This document shows, piece by piece, positions 8,652 to 17,219 of a stretch of 64,000 bases of DNA. Below the pieces are notes generated by a model that was not told where the DNA came from, ran no database searches, and saw only the letters and a program-made list of their open reading frames with translations. Both the position numbers and the translations under genes were made by a program. Source of the stretch: DATFWC01 sp963777755 (GTDB taxonomy: Bacteria; Pseudomonadota; Alphaproteobacteria; Rhizobiales; Xanthobacteraceae); contig CAVZSC010000034.1 of the NCBI GenBank assembly GCA_963777755.1, positions 434,001 to 498,000 of the forward strand, read 5' to 3'. Position 1 is the stretch's first letter; the number at the start of each line of letters is the position of its first letter.

Positions 8652-9527
8652 TCAATTGAACGCCTGATACGTCTGCCCGTATTTCCCGCCCACGCGGGCG
8701 AATCCCTTGCGCGCCGGGTCGTAGTCCTTGTTGATGGTCAGCGCCTTGGCGTACGAGCCCGCGGCCTTCTCCTTGTCGCCGAGCCGCTCGTAGGCGAGCC
8801 CGCGCGTGGTCCATGCCGAGAGGTTCTGCGGCTCGACCTGCACCGCCTCGTCGAGGTCGGTCGCGGCCGCCTGGTTGTCGCCGGTCGCCAGGTAGCTCTG
8901 CGCCCGCGCGGTGCGCGGCTCCGCCTGGCTCGGCGCCAGCGTCATCGCGGTGGAAAAATCGTCGATCGCGTACTGGTGCTGTTTCTGCGCCTGGTAGAGC
9001 AGGCCGCGGTTGTAATAGGCCTGGGTGGTGTCGGGCTTGAGCTCGATCACCTTGTTGAAGTCGTTGAGCGCCGCCATCAGCTGGCCCTGCTGGCGGTAGG
9101 CGAGGCCGCGCCCCAGGTAGGCCGTCACGTAGGCGGCGTCGAGCGCCAGCGCCTTGTTGTAGTCGGCGATCGCCAGGTCGACCTTCTTCATCTGCCGGTA
9201 CACCAGGCCGCGGTTGGCGTAGGCCTGGGCGAAATCCGGATTGATGCCGATCGCCTTGTTGAAATCGGCGAGCGCCTCCTCGTTGCGCCCGGCGCGCCCG
9301 AGCACCGCGCCGCGCACGTTGTAGGCCTGCGGATCGTTCGGGTTGCGCTGCACCACCTCGCTGAGCGAGCCGATGTTGGTCGAGGTCGCGGCGATGTTCG
9401 GGTCGACCTCCGACGGCCCCGAGGAGAAGCTCGCGCACCCGACCAGCGCCAGCGCTGGCACAAGCGTCAGCACGGCCGCGACGGCGGTCAGGCGCGCATT
9501 GAGCTTACGGGCGTGCGGCTCGTTCAC
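8652..9527 (-). CDS. TPR-repeat lipoprotein
   Basis: This is a 291-residue exported protein. The lipobox LALVGC near residue 33 predicts a lipid-anchored outer or inner membrane protein. About six tetratricopeptide repeats follow, for example AYNVRGAVLGRAGRNEEALA and AYYNRGLLYQAQKQHQYAID, which form a helical scaffold for protein binding. The size and layout resemble NlpI-type lipoproteins, but orthology is not shown. An ATG at 9587 is possible; the GTG at 9527 gives a more normal signal peptide. Confidence 0.85.
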   Translation of the reverse strand: MNEPHARKLNARLTAVAAVLTLVPALALVGCASFSSGPSEVDPNIAATSTNIGSLSEVVQRNPNDPQAYNVRGAVLGRAGRNEEALADFNKAIGINPDFAQAYANRGLVYRQMKKVDLAIADYNKALALDAAYVTAYLGRGLAYRQQGQLMAALNDFNKVIELKPDTTQAYYNRGLLYQAQKQHQYAIDDFSTAMTLAPSQAEPRTARAQSYLATGDNQAAATDLDEAVQVEPQNLSAWTTRGLAYERLGDKEKAAGSYAKALTINKDYDPARKGFARVGGKYGQTYQAFN

Positions 9528-9640
9528 GGCAGGGCCTGTGCACTGATGGCTTGCCGAACTATGGCAAATCCCGCGTGGCAGGTGCAATCGATCAGCGCGG
9601 CGATCCGCGCTGCGGCAATTGGGAACCGTGGCGCCGCGGC

Positions 9641-9690
9641 TTGCTCTTCCCTCCCCCGCTTGCGGGGGAGGGATAGGGAGGGGGTCTCTT
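9641..9690. repeat. Short REP-like hairpin, family R1 variant
   Basis: CCCTCCCCCGCTTGCGGGGGAGGG forms a strong hairpin just beyond the stop of the S21 gene and may act as its transcription end signal. Confidence 0.6.
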
Positions 9691-9695
9691 GCAGC

Positions 9696-9953
9696 CTACC
9701 GCGGCCCGGCGCCGAACCCCGTGCGCGGCGGCGGCTTCGGCTTGCCGGGGATCAGCCCTTCGCGCTGGGCGCGCTTGCGCGCCAGCTTGCGGGCGCGGCG
9801 GATCGCCTCCGCCCGCTCGCGCGCCTTCTTTTCCGAGGGTTTCTCGTAGTGTCCGCGCAGCTTCATTTCGCGGAAGATGCCCTCGCGCTGCATCTTCTTC
9901 TTGAGCGCCTTGAGGGCCTGGTCGACGTTGTTGTCCCGGACGAGAACCTGCAC
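9696..9953 (-). CDS. rpsU: 30S ribosomal protein S21
   Basis: This 85-residue basic protein begins VQVLVRDNNVDQALKALKKK and continues with MQREGIFREMKLRGHYEKPS, both unmistakable for bS21. It takes part in 30S assembly and in base-pairing of the mRNA leader. The start is the GTG at 9953, preceded by AAGGA; the longer open frame contains translated repeat. The C-terminal tail (PGKPKPPPRTGFGAGPR) is longer than in enterobacterial S21, as in other rhizobia. Confidence 0.95.
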   Translation of the reverse strand: MQVLVRDNNVDQALKALKKKMQREGIFREMKLRGHYEKPSEKKARERAEAIRRARKLARKRAQREGLIPGKPKPPPRTGFGAGPR

Positions 9954-10112
9954 AAGTCGTTCCTTCTGATCGAGCCGGTTGAACGGGGGCGCAGCCAATA
10001 CAATCCGCGCGCCGCGGATGCGTCGCTGCTTCAAGCGGCGGCCTGTAGCAGAATGGCGGCGAAAAGTCCATCGGGTGAAACCCGCGAACGGCCAGCGCGG
10101 CGTCTGCCGCGC

Positions 10113-10255
10113 CGCTCCCTCTCCCCGCTTGCGGCTCGACGGGTCGGGGTGAGGGGGCCTTGCCGCGCCGCTGCCTCGCGTCGAGGCCCCCCTCACCCGG
10201 CGCGCAAGTGCGCGCCGACCTCTCCCCGCAAGCGGGGAGAGGTGGAGCAAGCGGG
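10113..10255. repeat. REP-like composite repeat, family R1
   Basis: Palindromic copy between the S21 gene and the RTX protease gene on the same strand. The arm CCTCTCCCCGCAAGCGGGGA at the protease side could terminate its transcript. The remainder of the gap from 9954 shows no gene. Confidence 0.75.
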
Positions 10256-10265
10256 GCCGTCTCCG

Positions 10266-11579
10266 TTACACCACGAACCCCGTCTGGAAGCTCCCCGACG
10301 CCACCCCGTTGAGCTCGACCGAGCCGCCACCGCTCAGGAACAGCACCGCATCGCCGTCCCCCGCGGCGCCGCGCGTGTAGCTCTGGCCGAGAAGGTCGAG
10401 CCGGTCGCCCTCGCCGAACAGGAAGCCGAAGATCTGGTCGACGCCGGAGCCCGTGGCGAGCACGTAGCGGTCGGCGCCGCTGCCGCCGGTGAGCAGGTCG
10501 TTGCCCTCGTTGCCGTACAGCACATCGTTGCCGCCGCCCGCCTGCACCAGGTCGTTGCCCATGCCGCCGAAGATCAGGTCGAAGCCGTCGCCGGCGAGGA
10601 TCGTGTCGTTGTCCTGGTTGCCCCAGATGATGTCGTTGCCCGCGCCGCTGACCACCGAGTCGACGCCGAACCCGCCGACCAGCGAGTTGTTGCCGTTCCC
10701 GCCGGAGATCGTGTCGTGGCCGCCGTTGCTGATGATGAAGTCGTGGCCGCCGCCGGCGATGATCGAGTTGGCCCAGTCGTTCAGATCCGTGCCGCCCACC
10801 ACGGTGTTGTTGCCTTCGCCGGCCAGGATCGTGTCGTAGCCCTGGTGGCCGAACAGGCGGTCGTCGCCGCCGGTGCCGTAGAGGTTGGCGGCCCCGCCGC
10901 TCGTGCCGTACAGGCTGTCGTCGCCGCTGATCCAGGCCTGCAGCTGCGAGAAGGTCAGCGTGATGTCGGCGGCCCACAGCCCGGTCGAGCAGATGCCCAC
11001 CACGTACGGCCCGCTCGCGCTCTGGTACCACAACGGCCCGCCGCTGTTGCCCGGCACCGAGGTGATGCTGACGTAGTCGTAGACCGACCACGTCCCGTTC
11101 GCGTTCGCCTGGCCGAAATCGTTGGTCATCTGCGGCTGGCCGGCGCCGTTGTACCAGGTCGACGGATAGCCGGTCAGGTTGTACGAGCCGGTCGCCGTGG
11201 TGCCCGGGTCCAGGCCGAACCAGCCGGTCTGGTCGCCGAGGCGCTGCGACAGGCCGATGACGGCGACGTCGTATTGCAACTCCTGCGCGCTGGCGAGGCC
11301 GTCCCGGTTGGTGTCCCACTGGTAGGACCACCACTGGGCGGCCGCATAGGTGCCGAACGGCGCGCTGCCGCCGTTGTATCCGGCCGACACGGTGACCGAG
11401 GTGGCGGCGCCGCCGTGCAGCGCGCTGTAGACCACGTGCGCGGCGGTCAGCACGTCGTTGGGCCCCACCATGACCCCCGAGCCGTTCGATCCGGTCCCAT
11501 CCGGAAAGGTGACGGAGATGGAGACGATGGCCGAATACGGATACGCGCCGCTCTGCGGCACGTTGACGAGCGATGTCAT
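10266..11579 (-). CDS. Secreted trypsin-like serine protease with C-terminal RTX repeats
   Basis: The product is 437 residues. The N-terminal half (about 1-220) is a trypsin-fold protease with all three catalytic positions visible: His in TAAHVV, Asp in YDVAVIGL and Ser in GNSGGPLW. This resembles V8/glutamyl-type enzymes. The C-terminal half has nine or more calcium-binding nonapeptide repeats (GGMGNDLVQ, YGNEGNDLL) and a terminal type I secretion-like domain. There is no N-terminal signal, as expected for type I export. The ATG at 11579 follows AGGGG; the upstream frame extension is non-coding. A perfect TGTGA-N6-TCACA palindrome lies 102 bases upstream, so CRP-family control is likely. Confidence 0.88.
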   Translation of the reverse strand: MTSLVNVPQSGAYPYSAIVSISVTFPDGTGSNGSGVMVGPNDVLTAAHVVYSALHGGAATSVTVSAGYNGGSAPFGTYAAAQWWSYQWDTNRDGLASAQELQYDVAVIGLSQRLGDQTGWFGLDPGTTATGSYNLTGYPSTWYNGAGQPQMTNDFGQANANGTWSVYDYVSITSVPGNSGGPLWYQSASGPYVVGICSTGLWAADITLTFSQLQAWISGDDSLYGTSGGAANLYGTGGDDRLFGHQGYDTILAGEGNNTVVGGTDLNDWANSIIAGGGHDFIISNGGHDTISGGNGNNSLVGGFGVDSVVSGAGNDIIWGNQDNDTILAGDGFDLIFGGMGNDLVQAGGGNDVLYGNEGNDLLTGGSGADRYVLATGSGVDQIFGFLFGEGDRLDLLGQSYTRGAAGDGDAVLFLSGGGSVELNGVASGSFQTGFVV

Positions 11580-11680
11580 GGTTAGCCCCTGAAATATGCG
11601 GTAGGCGTGGCCGGCTCCCCCGCTTGCCCCTTCTCCCTGAAGGCCACGCCGCCATAGGTTCATGCCGGGGGGGCGGCTTC

Positions 11681-11696
11681 TGTGAGGAAGATCACA
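11681..11696. promoter_or_regulatory. CRP-type operator (TGTGA-N6-TCACA)
   Basis: TGTGAGGAAGATCACA is a perfect match to the classical CRP half-sites. It lies 102 bases upstream of the RTX protease start and about 207 bases upstream of the divergent peptide gene. The core recurs at 14132, 18461, 23829, 29451, 30237 and 31149. Confidence 0.7.
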
Positions 11697-11766
11697 CAGC
11701 GGCGCAGCCGCCAGGCGTCGGCAGGGCCCGCTGCGCGCGAGCTTAGCCGTGCTCGGCGCCGCGCGC

Positions 11767-11782
11767 TGTTCCCCGGGGAACA
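11767..11782. promoter_or_regulatory. Palindromic operator TGTTCCCCGGGGAACA
   Basis: This perfect 16-base palindrome lies 121 bases ahead of the double-glycine peptide gene at 11903. It fits the TGTTCC-N4-GGAACA form of the Clr box known for the cAMP-responsive CRP-like regulator of Sinorhizobium. Related palindromes occur at 18147, 23407 and 30823. Confidence 0.65.
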
Positions 11783-11902
11783 CCGCGCGGAGACGGCGTG
11801 GGCCGCCTCACGCGCGCGCTGCGGGCCCGTGAACGCGCCGCCGGTCGCGCGCCACTAGAGCCGCGTGCCGCGCTTGGGCGGCACGACAAACCAGGGGTGA
11901 AC

Positions 11903-12082
11903 ATGATGTCCGTGCAGCAGACGACCGGTATCCGCGAGCTCAGCGCTCACGAGCTCGACCAGGTCACCGGCGGAATGTCCTTCGATACGTTCCAGTCAAT
12001 ATGGATGGTCAGTGTCGGCATGGCCGCGGCCGTTACGGTCGGTGCCGCGCTCGGCCGCCTGTGGGACTGGCTCACCGACTAG
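11903..12082 (+). CDS. Double-glycine leader peptide (bacteriocin-like), P1
   Basis: This is a 59-residue peptide. Residues 10-24 (IRELSAHELDQVTGG) form a textbook double-glycine leader of the LSxxELxxVxGG type, cleaved and exported by C39-peptidase ABC transporters. The mature part of about 35 residues (MSFDTFQSIWMVSV...) is amphipathic to hydrophobic, with a WDWL end, and resembles class II bacteriocins in general build only. The ATG follows AGGGG at proper spacing. No transporter or immunity gene is adjacent. It is divergent from the RTX protease gene. Confidence 0.7.
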   Translation: MMSVQQTTGIRELSAHELDQVTGGMSFDTFQSIWMVSVGMAAAVTVGAALGRLWDWLTD

Positions 12083-12096
12083 GCCCTGCGCGTGCT

Positions 12097-12240
12097 GAGT
12101 CTCGTCTCCCTCCCCCGCCTGCGGGGGAGGGTCGGGGAGGGGGCACCAACACCGGCAGTGCCTCGCCGCTTGCTCCATCCCTCCCCCTTGTGGTGAGCGT
12201 GGCGAGCGCAGCGAGCCGGGTGGGGGCGCGCCCTTGCTGC
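12097..12240. repeat. REP-like repeat, family R1 variant
   Basis: CTCCCTCCCCCGCCTGCGGGGGAG and further GGTGGGGG-type blocks fill the gap between the P1 peptide gene and the converging oxidase gene. Confidence 0.7.
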
Positions 12241-12296
12241 GCTTCGTGGAGTGGAGACTCAGAATTTGGGTCAAACTCGCGCCGCCCGCCCGCGCT

Positions 12297-14009
12297 TCAC
12301 CGCCTGTGGCGCTCCTGAACGATGTAGATGTCGGTGCCGAATGACGGCAGTCCCAGCGTCCCCGGCTTTTGCCGGATGGTGAAGATCAGATAGGGGCCTG
12401 GCGGCATGATGTTGTTGTCGGGCGGCATCGTCACCTGGAGATCGTCGCCGCCGGTCCTTTTGAACGCGAGCTCGAGCAGGCGCTGGTCGGAATCGAACGC
12501 GTGCGTGCAGCTTCCGCAGCGCAGCAGGACCACGCGGTCGATCTCCCGCGCGTGGGTGCTGCGCACCAGCACCGTCTCGCCCGGATAGGCCAGGCTCGGG
12601 GCGGCGGTGACGTACGGCCGCCCCGGGTCGCCCACATACCAGGGCGCGTAGATCTCGATGTCGAGGTTTCTCACGTCCTGGAGGTATCCGGTGGGCGGCG
12701 GTTTGCCCGCGGGAAGTGGACCGGCGCCGCGTCCGGCGTCACGGTCCGAGCCGGCGGTCCACACCCGTCCATCCGGCATGAGCAGCGCGACCGAATGATA
12801 GTTGCGGGGGCTGGATGCGGCTTCCCCGGTGACATCCCACGTGTCCGTGTAGGGGTCGTAGAGCTCCGGCATCAGGACGGCCTTGCTGTCGGCGGGGCGC
12901 TCCTGCTGGCCCGCATCGATGCCGCCGCACACGAGGATCTGGCCCGTCGGCAGGATCACCGCGCAGGCATGCAGGCGGCGTTTGCGCAGCCGCCTCGGAC
13001 CGGTCTTCGTCCAGCGCAATTGCTGCGACTTCGGCAGCGGTGGGCCCCACGGGTTCCACCTGGCGAGATCGAGCAGGTAGGGCGAATCGGAAGCGCCGCC
13101 GCAGATCATCGCGCGCGCTTTGAATCCATTGCCGTGCCGCAGCGGCAGCAGGACCGAGGTCGTGCTGTAGCCGGAGAACGCCCCGGCCGCGCTCGGCGGA
13201 AACGCGCAGACATCATGGAATGTCCCGCCCTGCGGGCCGGCGTCGGGCGTGAAGCTGATCGTTCGCTCGCGCACCGGATTCGTGCACAGGATGTCCCCGG
13301 TCGGCAGCAGGTGCATGCGCGGATAGAACGTGGTCGCGTGATTCTCGTAATAGGTCCGGTCGGCCGGGTTGGCGTAGTTCGCCAGGCGGCGCCACTGTCC
13401 GCGCGGCTGCGGCTCGCGTTCGAAGATTTCCGGAATGCAGTTGTTGTGGTCGGCGGTCGGGCTGTTCGAGCCATCGCTCGAGCCGGGATGCCCGGAGAAT
13501 GCGATCACGTTGCCGTTCGCCAGGGTCATCAGCGTCGGGTACCACCGCCCGCCCGTTCGGTGGGGATCGGGGTTCGGCACGTCCGCCGGGCTCGCCAGCA
13601 GGCCGGGCGTCATGTCGGCGGCGCTCAGCCAGTCCCAGCCCCCCGCCGCGGGACTTATGAAGTCGGGCGAGCTGAAGACCGCGGCATCCTTCAAGCCGGG
13701 GAAATGGGCGTTGTGCAGGCCTTCGGCGTGGTCGTCGAACTGCTCCGTACCGCCGGCCACCAGGAGCCGCACGATGTTGGAGGCGCCGAGGAACGCATGG
13801 CCGGCGCAGAAGGCGTCGAAATGCGGCGACTTGATGCGCTTGACGGCGTTCGAGCCGCAGTCGAACAGGCAGGTCGCATCGAAGGCGTGCTTCTCGTTGT
13901 GCACCGGGTCGTGCTCGTCACCCCCGAAATAGAGGATCTGGCCGAACCCCATGTAGGCGGCGTGCACCGCCAGGACCTGGGCATAGTTGGGCATCAGCTT
14001 CCATGGCAT
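12297..14009 (-). CDS. Galactose oxidase/GlxA-like copper-radical oxidase homologue
   Basis: This 570-residue protein has Kelch-type beta-propeller segments (LPTGQILVCGG, LMPDGRVWTAGS) and a C-terminal DUF1929 immunoglobulin-like domain ending in the PPGPYLIFTIR and GLPSFG region. Residues matching the copper site are visible: Tyr-His in RNYHSVALL, a His in GSCTHAFDSDQR, and a Tyr in GRWYPTL near the propeller start. Family members oxidise primary alcohols or aldehydes with H2O2 release. No signal peptide is seen after the ATG at 14009 (SD GGAGGAA), so export, if any, is non-classical. A CRP-type palindrome lies 123 bases upstream. Confidence 0.8.
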   Translation of the reverse strand: MPWKLMPNYAQVLAVHAAYMGFGQILYFGGDEHDPVHNEKHAFDATCLFDCGSNAVKRIKSPHFDAFCAGHAFLGASNIVRLLVAGGTEQFDDHAEGLHNAHFPGLKDAAVFSSPDFISPAAGGWDWLSAADMTPGLLASPADVPNPDPHRTGGRWYPTLMTLANGNVIAFSGHPGSSDGSNSPTADHNNCIPEIFEREPQPRGQWRRLANYANPADRTYYENHATTFYPRMHLLPTGDILCTNPVRERTISFTPDAGPQGGTFHDVCAFPPSAAGAFSGYSTTSVLLPLRHGNGFKARAMICGGASDSPYLLDLARWNPWGPPLPKSQQLRWTKTGPRRLRKRRLHACAVILPTGQILVCGGIDAGQQERPADSKAVLMPELYDPYTDTWDVTGEAASSPRNYHSVALLMPDGRVWTAGSDRDAGRGAGPLPAGKPPPTGYLQDVRNLDIEIYAPWYVGDPGRPYVTAAPSLAYPGETVLVRSTHAREIDRVVLLRCGSCTHAFDSDQRLLELAFKRTGGDDLQVTMPPDNNIMPPGPYLIFTIRQKPGTLGLPSFGTDIYIVQERHRR

Positions 14010-14131
14010 GGGCGATTCCTCCACGGCGCGCTCGGGTGCAGACAGGCTGGGCGAAAAACGAAGGGCTGCGACGGCGCGACAGCGCGTCTCCTCCGCTGGG
14101 CTCACTGTAGGCGGGTCGCGTCGCCGCCGCG

Positions 14132-14145
14132 GTGAAGGAGCTCAC
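14132..14145. promoter_or_regulatory. CRP-type operator (GTGA-N6-TCAC)
   Basis: GTGAAGGAGCTCAC, followed by AC, lies 123 bases ahead of the oxidase start on the opposite strand. The rest of this 325-base gap holds an R3 repeat near 14238-14295 and no gene. Confidence 0.6.
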
Positions 14146-14334
14146 ACCCGCGGTGTTTCGCCGCCGAGCCGGAGGCGCGGCTTGCTGATGCGCGCTGCCT
14201 CCTCCGAAAGCAATCGCATTGGGCAGGCACAGCCCATCGATTGTCATCCCGCCTCGTCGTCGCTGCGCGCCGCCGAGGCTCGGCCGGGATGACAGCCGAG
14301 GGGCGCTTACGCGACGATCCAGAAGATCGGCCGC

Positions 14335-14571
14335 TCAGCGTTCGCCCGGGGCAACGTCGGTCACGCCGAGAATACGCTTGTTTTCCCGCCGTGCCTTGGC
14401 GACGTTCCGGCTGAAGACGTATTGCAGGCCCGCGTCGAAATCGGCGCTGTTGGCGTCCAGCGTTCTCACCGTCGTCCATCGGCCGCCGGCGTCGCGAACG
14501 CGCTTTTTCCCGACGCCGCGGGCCGCTGACGCGGTCGCGGCCCTCAGCCGTTCGAAAATGAGCTTCGCCAC
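14335..14571 (-). CDS. Conserved hypothetical protein, 78 residues
   Basis: A small basic protein starting at a GTG (14571) with GGAG eight bases upstream. It contains GVGKKRVRDAGGRWTTVRTLD and a SADFDAGLQYVFSRNVAKAR segment. The strong start signal, full use of the frame and charged, helix-rich composition support a real gene. I do not recognise a functional domain. It lies between the oxidase promoter region and an R1 repeat and appears to be transcribed alone. Confidence 0.6.
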   Translation of the reverse strand: MAKLIFERLRAATASAARGVGKKRVRDAGGRWTTVRTLDANSADFDAGLQYVFSRNVAKARRENKRILGVTDVAPGER

Positions 14572-14688
14572 GGGTCACGCTCCGAAAGTCCGACAGCGAT
14601 CATATAGCGTGCGCCGGCCCGTTCTGGAACGTCGCGGAATCGGCCCCACCGCTTGCTGATGAGCGCTCCCCGCGTGCTGAGTCTCGTC

Positions 14689-14745
14689 TCCCTCCCCCGC
14701 TTGCGGGGGAGGGTTGGGGAGGGGGCGCCGACACCGGCAGTGCCT
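14689..14745. repeat. REP-like hairpin, family R1 variant
   Basis: CCTCCCCCGCTTGCGGGGGAGG forms a hairpin directly beyond the stop of the metallopeptidase gene and could end its transcript. Confidence 0.65.
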
Positions 14746-14750
14746 GGCCC

Positions 14751-15644
14751 CTACCGCCCCCCGATCGTTTCCCGCGGATCCCCGCCCTCGAACGTATTGC
14801 ACACCCGCACCTTCCCCTCGCTCAGCCCCGTCTTGAACCAATGCACGCGCTGCGCCGAGGAGCCGTGCGTGAACGAATCCGGCACCACGCGCCCCTGGCT
14901 GCGCCGCTGCAGGCGGTCGTCGCCGATCGCCGCCGCCGTCTGCAGCGCCGCCTCGACGTCGCCCGGCTCGATGAAGTTCAGCTTCGCCTGGGCGCGGTTC
15001 GCCCACACGCCGGCGAGGCAGTCGGCCTGCAGCTCCACCCGCACCTGCAGCTGGTTGGCGTCCGCGCGGCTGCCGGCCTCCTGCTGCGCCTCCCGCACCT
15101 TGCCGAGCAGGCCGAGCACGTTCTGCACGTGGTGGCCGACCTCGTGCGCGATCACGTAGGCCTGGGCGAACCGGCACGTCTTGCCCTCGCAGCCGCCGAA
15201 CCGCGTCTCCAGGTCGCGGAAGAACGCGGTGTCCAGGTAGATCGCGCGGTCGTTCGGGCAGTAGAACGGCCCCATCGCCGATTGCGCCGTGCCGCACGCC
15301 GAATTCGTCATCCCGGAGAACATCACCAGCCGCGGCGCCGCATATTGCCGTCCGCTCTCGCGGAAGATCTCGGTCCAGCGGTCCTCGGTGTCGCCCAGCA
15401 CCGCCGCCACGAACTTCCCCGACTCGTCGCTCGGCACCCCGCGCTCGCCCGGCTGCGCCTGCTCCTGCTGGCCCCGGGTGAGCACCTCGGCCCCGCCGAT
15501 CAGGATCCGCGGGTCGATCCCCAGCGCCCAGCCCACCAGCCCCAGGATCACCACCGTACCGATGCCGAGGCCGCCGGCCCCGCGCATCCCCATGCCGCGC
15601 CGATCCTCGACGTTCTCGCTCTGGCGAAAGTCGTCCCACCGCAT
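14751..15644 (-). CDS. Neutral zinc metallopeptidase, YpfJ family
   Basis: The product is 297 residues. One N-terminal transmembrane helix (GTVVILGLVGWALGI, about residues 26-42) anchors a large domain. The zinc motif HEVGHHVQ is intact, and a distal glutamate appears in VELQADCLAGVWA. Other family marks are CPNDRAIYLD and TFEGGDP near the end. The substrate is unknown. The ATG at 15644 follows GGAGGA; a longer frame to 15764 overlaps the neighbour and lacks support. Confidence 0.9.
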   Translation of the reverse strand: MRWDDFRQSENVEDRRGMGMRGAGGLGIGTVVILGLVGWALGIDPRILIGGAEVLTRGQQEQAQPGERGVPSDESGKFVAAVLGDTEDRWTEIFRESGRQYAAPRLVMFSGMTNSACGTAQSAMGPFYCPNDRAIYLDTAFFRDLETRFGGCEGKTCRFAQAYVIAHEVGHHVQNVLGLLGKVREAQQEAGSRADANQLQVRVELQADCLAGVWANRAQAKLNFIEPGDVEAALQTAAAIGDDRLQRRSQGRVVPDSFTHGSSAQRVHWFKTGLSEGKVRVCNTFEGGDPRETIGGR

Positions 15645-15760
15645 GGCCTGGTCCTCCGGACGGATGCCGACGCGGCTCAACGCGGGGAGGGGACGGGGGT
15701 TCCTTGAACGCGGTGTCATCGTTGAGGGCTTGAAATCGCGGACCATCGCCTTGAGGCGTC

Positions 15761-16687
15761 TCACGCCACCGCTTTGAACCGCTCGAAGCGTAGCGCGAGC
15801 CGGTCTCGATCCGGGTTATCCCTGACGCGACCCGGCAGGTGAATGGTCTCGCCCTCTAGTAGCTTTAGGGATTCGAGCATCGGGCCGTCATTCTGTCCAA
15901 GCAAGCGGTCTGAGACATGCAGCCGATAATCCGGGTCGATGCCGATCAAATGCGCGTCGAACGCGGCGTGATGAATCTTCGAGAGGGGGATGCCGTTCGG
16001 AACTACGGGCTGCCCGAACAACTCGTCCTTGTCGGCAAGGATGTGCGCGGCGTCGAGCAACAGCGGCTCCAGCAGGCCCGACAGCGCACAACGACCGTTG
16101 TAGGCGGTGATGACGGCTTCGCGGAACGATGCCTGGTGCAGCCGTTGCTTGACGGCGCGTAAAGCATAGCGCCGTTCGAGTGCGCTCTCAGGCGGTGCCA
16201 ACGCCGCTTGATCAGGCGGCCCGAAGGCGAGCCGAGCCTTCAATGCCTTGCCGTCCCACCCCGCAATGAAGGTCGGTAGCATGGCCTGGTAACGGCCGGG
16301 TGCGATGCCGAGGAAATAGATGATCGGTATCTGGTTCTGGAATGCCTCACGGAGGCATCGGTTGTCGGCCGCGTCCGGGTCCCGACCCATGAAGGCGTAG
16401 TCGACAGTCTCGTCGCTCTCGAAGATCTGGCGATGCACCTCGCGCTGGTCATCGTACCAGACCTTGCCGCCCGGCTTCGGGAATACGGTCTTGATCGATA
16501 AGAGAAAGCGCATCTGCTGCGGCTTGAAGATGCCCCGCCGCGGATTGATGAGCGGAATGCGCTCGCCGTCGAATACGAAGCCCGGCTTAAACTCGGCGGC
16601 GGTCAGATGATCGTGCACCTCGCCCAGCCTTCGGACATGCTCGAAAGCAGCCATGCGCATGAGCGTGTCACGATCGGCTTCATCCAT
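15761..16687 (-). CDS. HNH endonuclease-family protein (putative restriction-type nuclease)
   Basis: This is a 308-residue protein. The C-terminal third carries an HNH-like nuclease core: CALSGLLEPLLLDAAHILAD, then NGIPLSKIHHAAFDAHLIGID. The N-terminal part (IFKPQQMRFLLSIKT, VWYDDQREV) resembles the specificity region of predicted HNH restriction enzymes that recognise modified DNA. No methyltransferase is adjacent, so a modification-dependent role is possible but inferred. Downstream on the same strand, 116 bases away, is the metallopeptidase. Confidence 0.8.
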   Translation of the reverse strand: MDEADRDTLMRMAAFEHVRRLGEVHDHLTAAEFKPGFVFDGERIPLINPRRGIFKPQQMRFLLSIKTVFPKPGGKVWYDDQREVHRQIFESDETVDYAFMGRDPDAADNRCLREAFQNQIPIIYFLGIAPGRYQAMLPTFIAGWDGKALKARLAFGPPDQAALAPPESALERRYALRAVKQRLHQASFREAVITAYNGRCALSGLLEPLLLDAAHILADKDELFGQPVVPNGIPLSKIHHAAFDAHLIGIDPDYRLHVSDRLLGQNDGPMLESLKLLEGETIHLPGRVRDNPDRDRLALRFERFKAVA

Positions 16688-16717
16688 GCGCGGTCACTGG
16701 CGGTTTCTTGCTCGCTT

Positions 16718-16996
16718 CTAAATTTTACCCCGAAGCACCCTTTTGAGCAGATGCCGGTGGCATTGTTGCTGATCCTCGTCACAGTGGCACATCAGCGTCA
16801 CGTTCTGAGACTGGCCCAGCCTCTGCAGCAACCGGAGCGTAAACTTCTGGCCGTGATTCTTTATGCTTCGATTGCGTTTGTCGATAGTACCGCCTTCCTG
16901 GAGTTCCGTTCGATATCGGCGGCTGAATTCGCCCCAAGTGATTAGCCCCTTCCGCGCAGCATTGAGTAATGACTCGCTGGGTGCAAGATTCGCCAT
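16718..16996 (-). CDS. DUF488-like protein, probably 5'-truncated
   Basis: The 92 residues match the C-terminal part of DUF488 proteins: NLAPSESLLN, WGEFSRRYRTEL and the end VTLMCHCDEDQQQCHRHLLK. The ATG at 16996 falls inside the conserved region. Reading further upstream in frame gives GLRASRYDVW, also DUF488-like, but no start codon is evident to about 17085. The gene has therefore probably lost its first third, or its start lies beyond an unseen break. It ends 30 bases before the HNH gene on the same strand. Confidence 0.6.
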   Translation of the reverse strand: MANLAPSESLLNAARKGLITWGEFSRRYRTELQEGGTIDKRNRSIKNHGQKFTLRLLQRLGQSQNVTLMCHCDEDQQQCHRHLLKRVLRGKI

Positions 16997-17108
16997 CCAA
17001 ACATCATAGCGGCTCGCTCGGAGACCCGGCCACGAACCCGGGTCGCGAGGATGCGCAGGCCATCGTTCTTCCGATGAATTGGGGAATGGACCGATTTCGT
17101 CCTGATCA

Positions 17109-17120
17109 TTGCCTAGGCAA
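17109..17120. promoter_or_regulatory. Perfect 12-base palindrome TTGCCTAGGCAA
   Basis: The palindrome lies 100 bases ahead of the P2 peptide start in otherwise featureless sequence. It differs from the two CRP-like motifs. Operator function is a guess from position and symmetry. Confidence 0.35.
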
Positions 17121-17219
17121 CCTTCTCAAGGCTAGGAGCTTCGGTCGGTGCCAACGCCTCGGAGAGCAGAGCGTCGAGCAGGCTGCGACGGGTGCGGCCG
17201 TCAACAGAGGAGACGAGAC

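Noticed and set aside
8976..11585. 869-codon open frame on the plus strand
   Set aside because: It runs antisense to the TPR, S21 and RTX protease genes and through a repeat; composition is Arg/Val/Ala-rich without motifs. High GC keeps antisense frames open.
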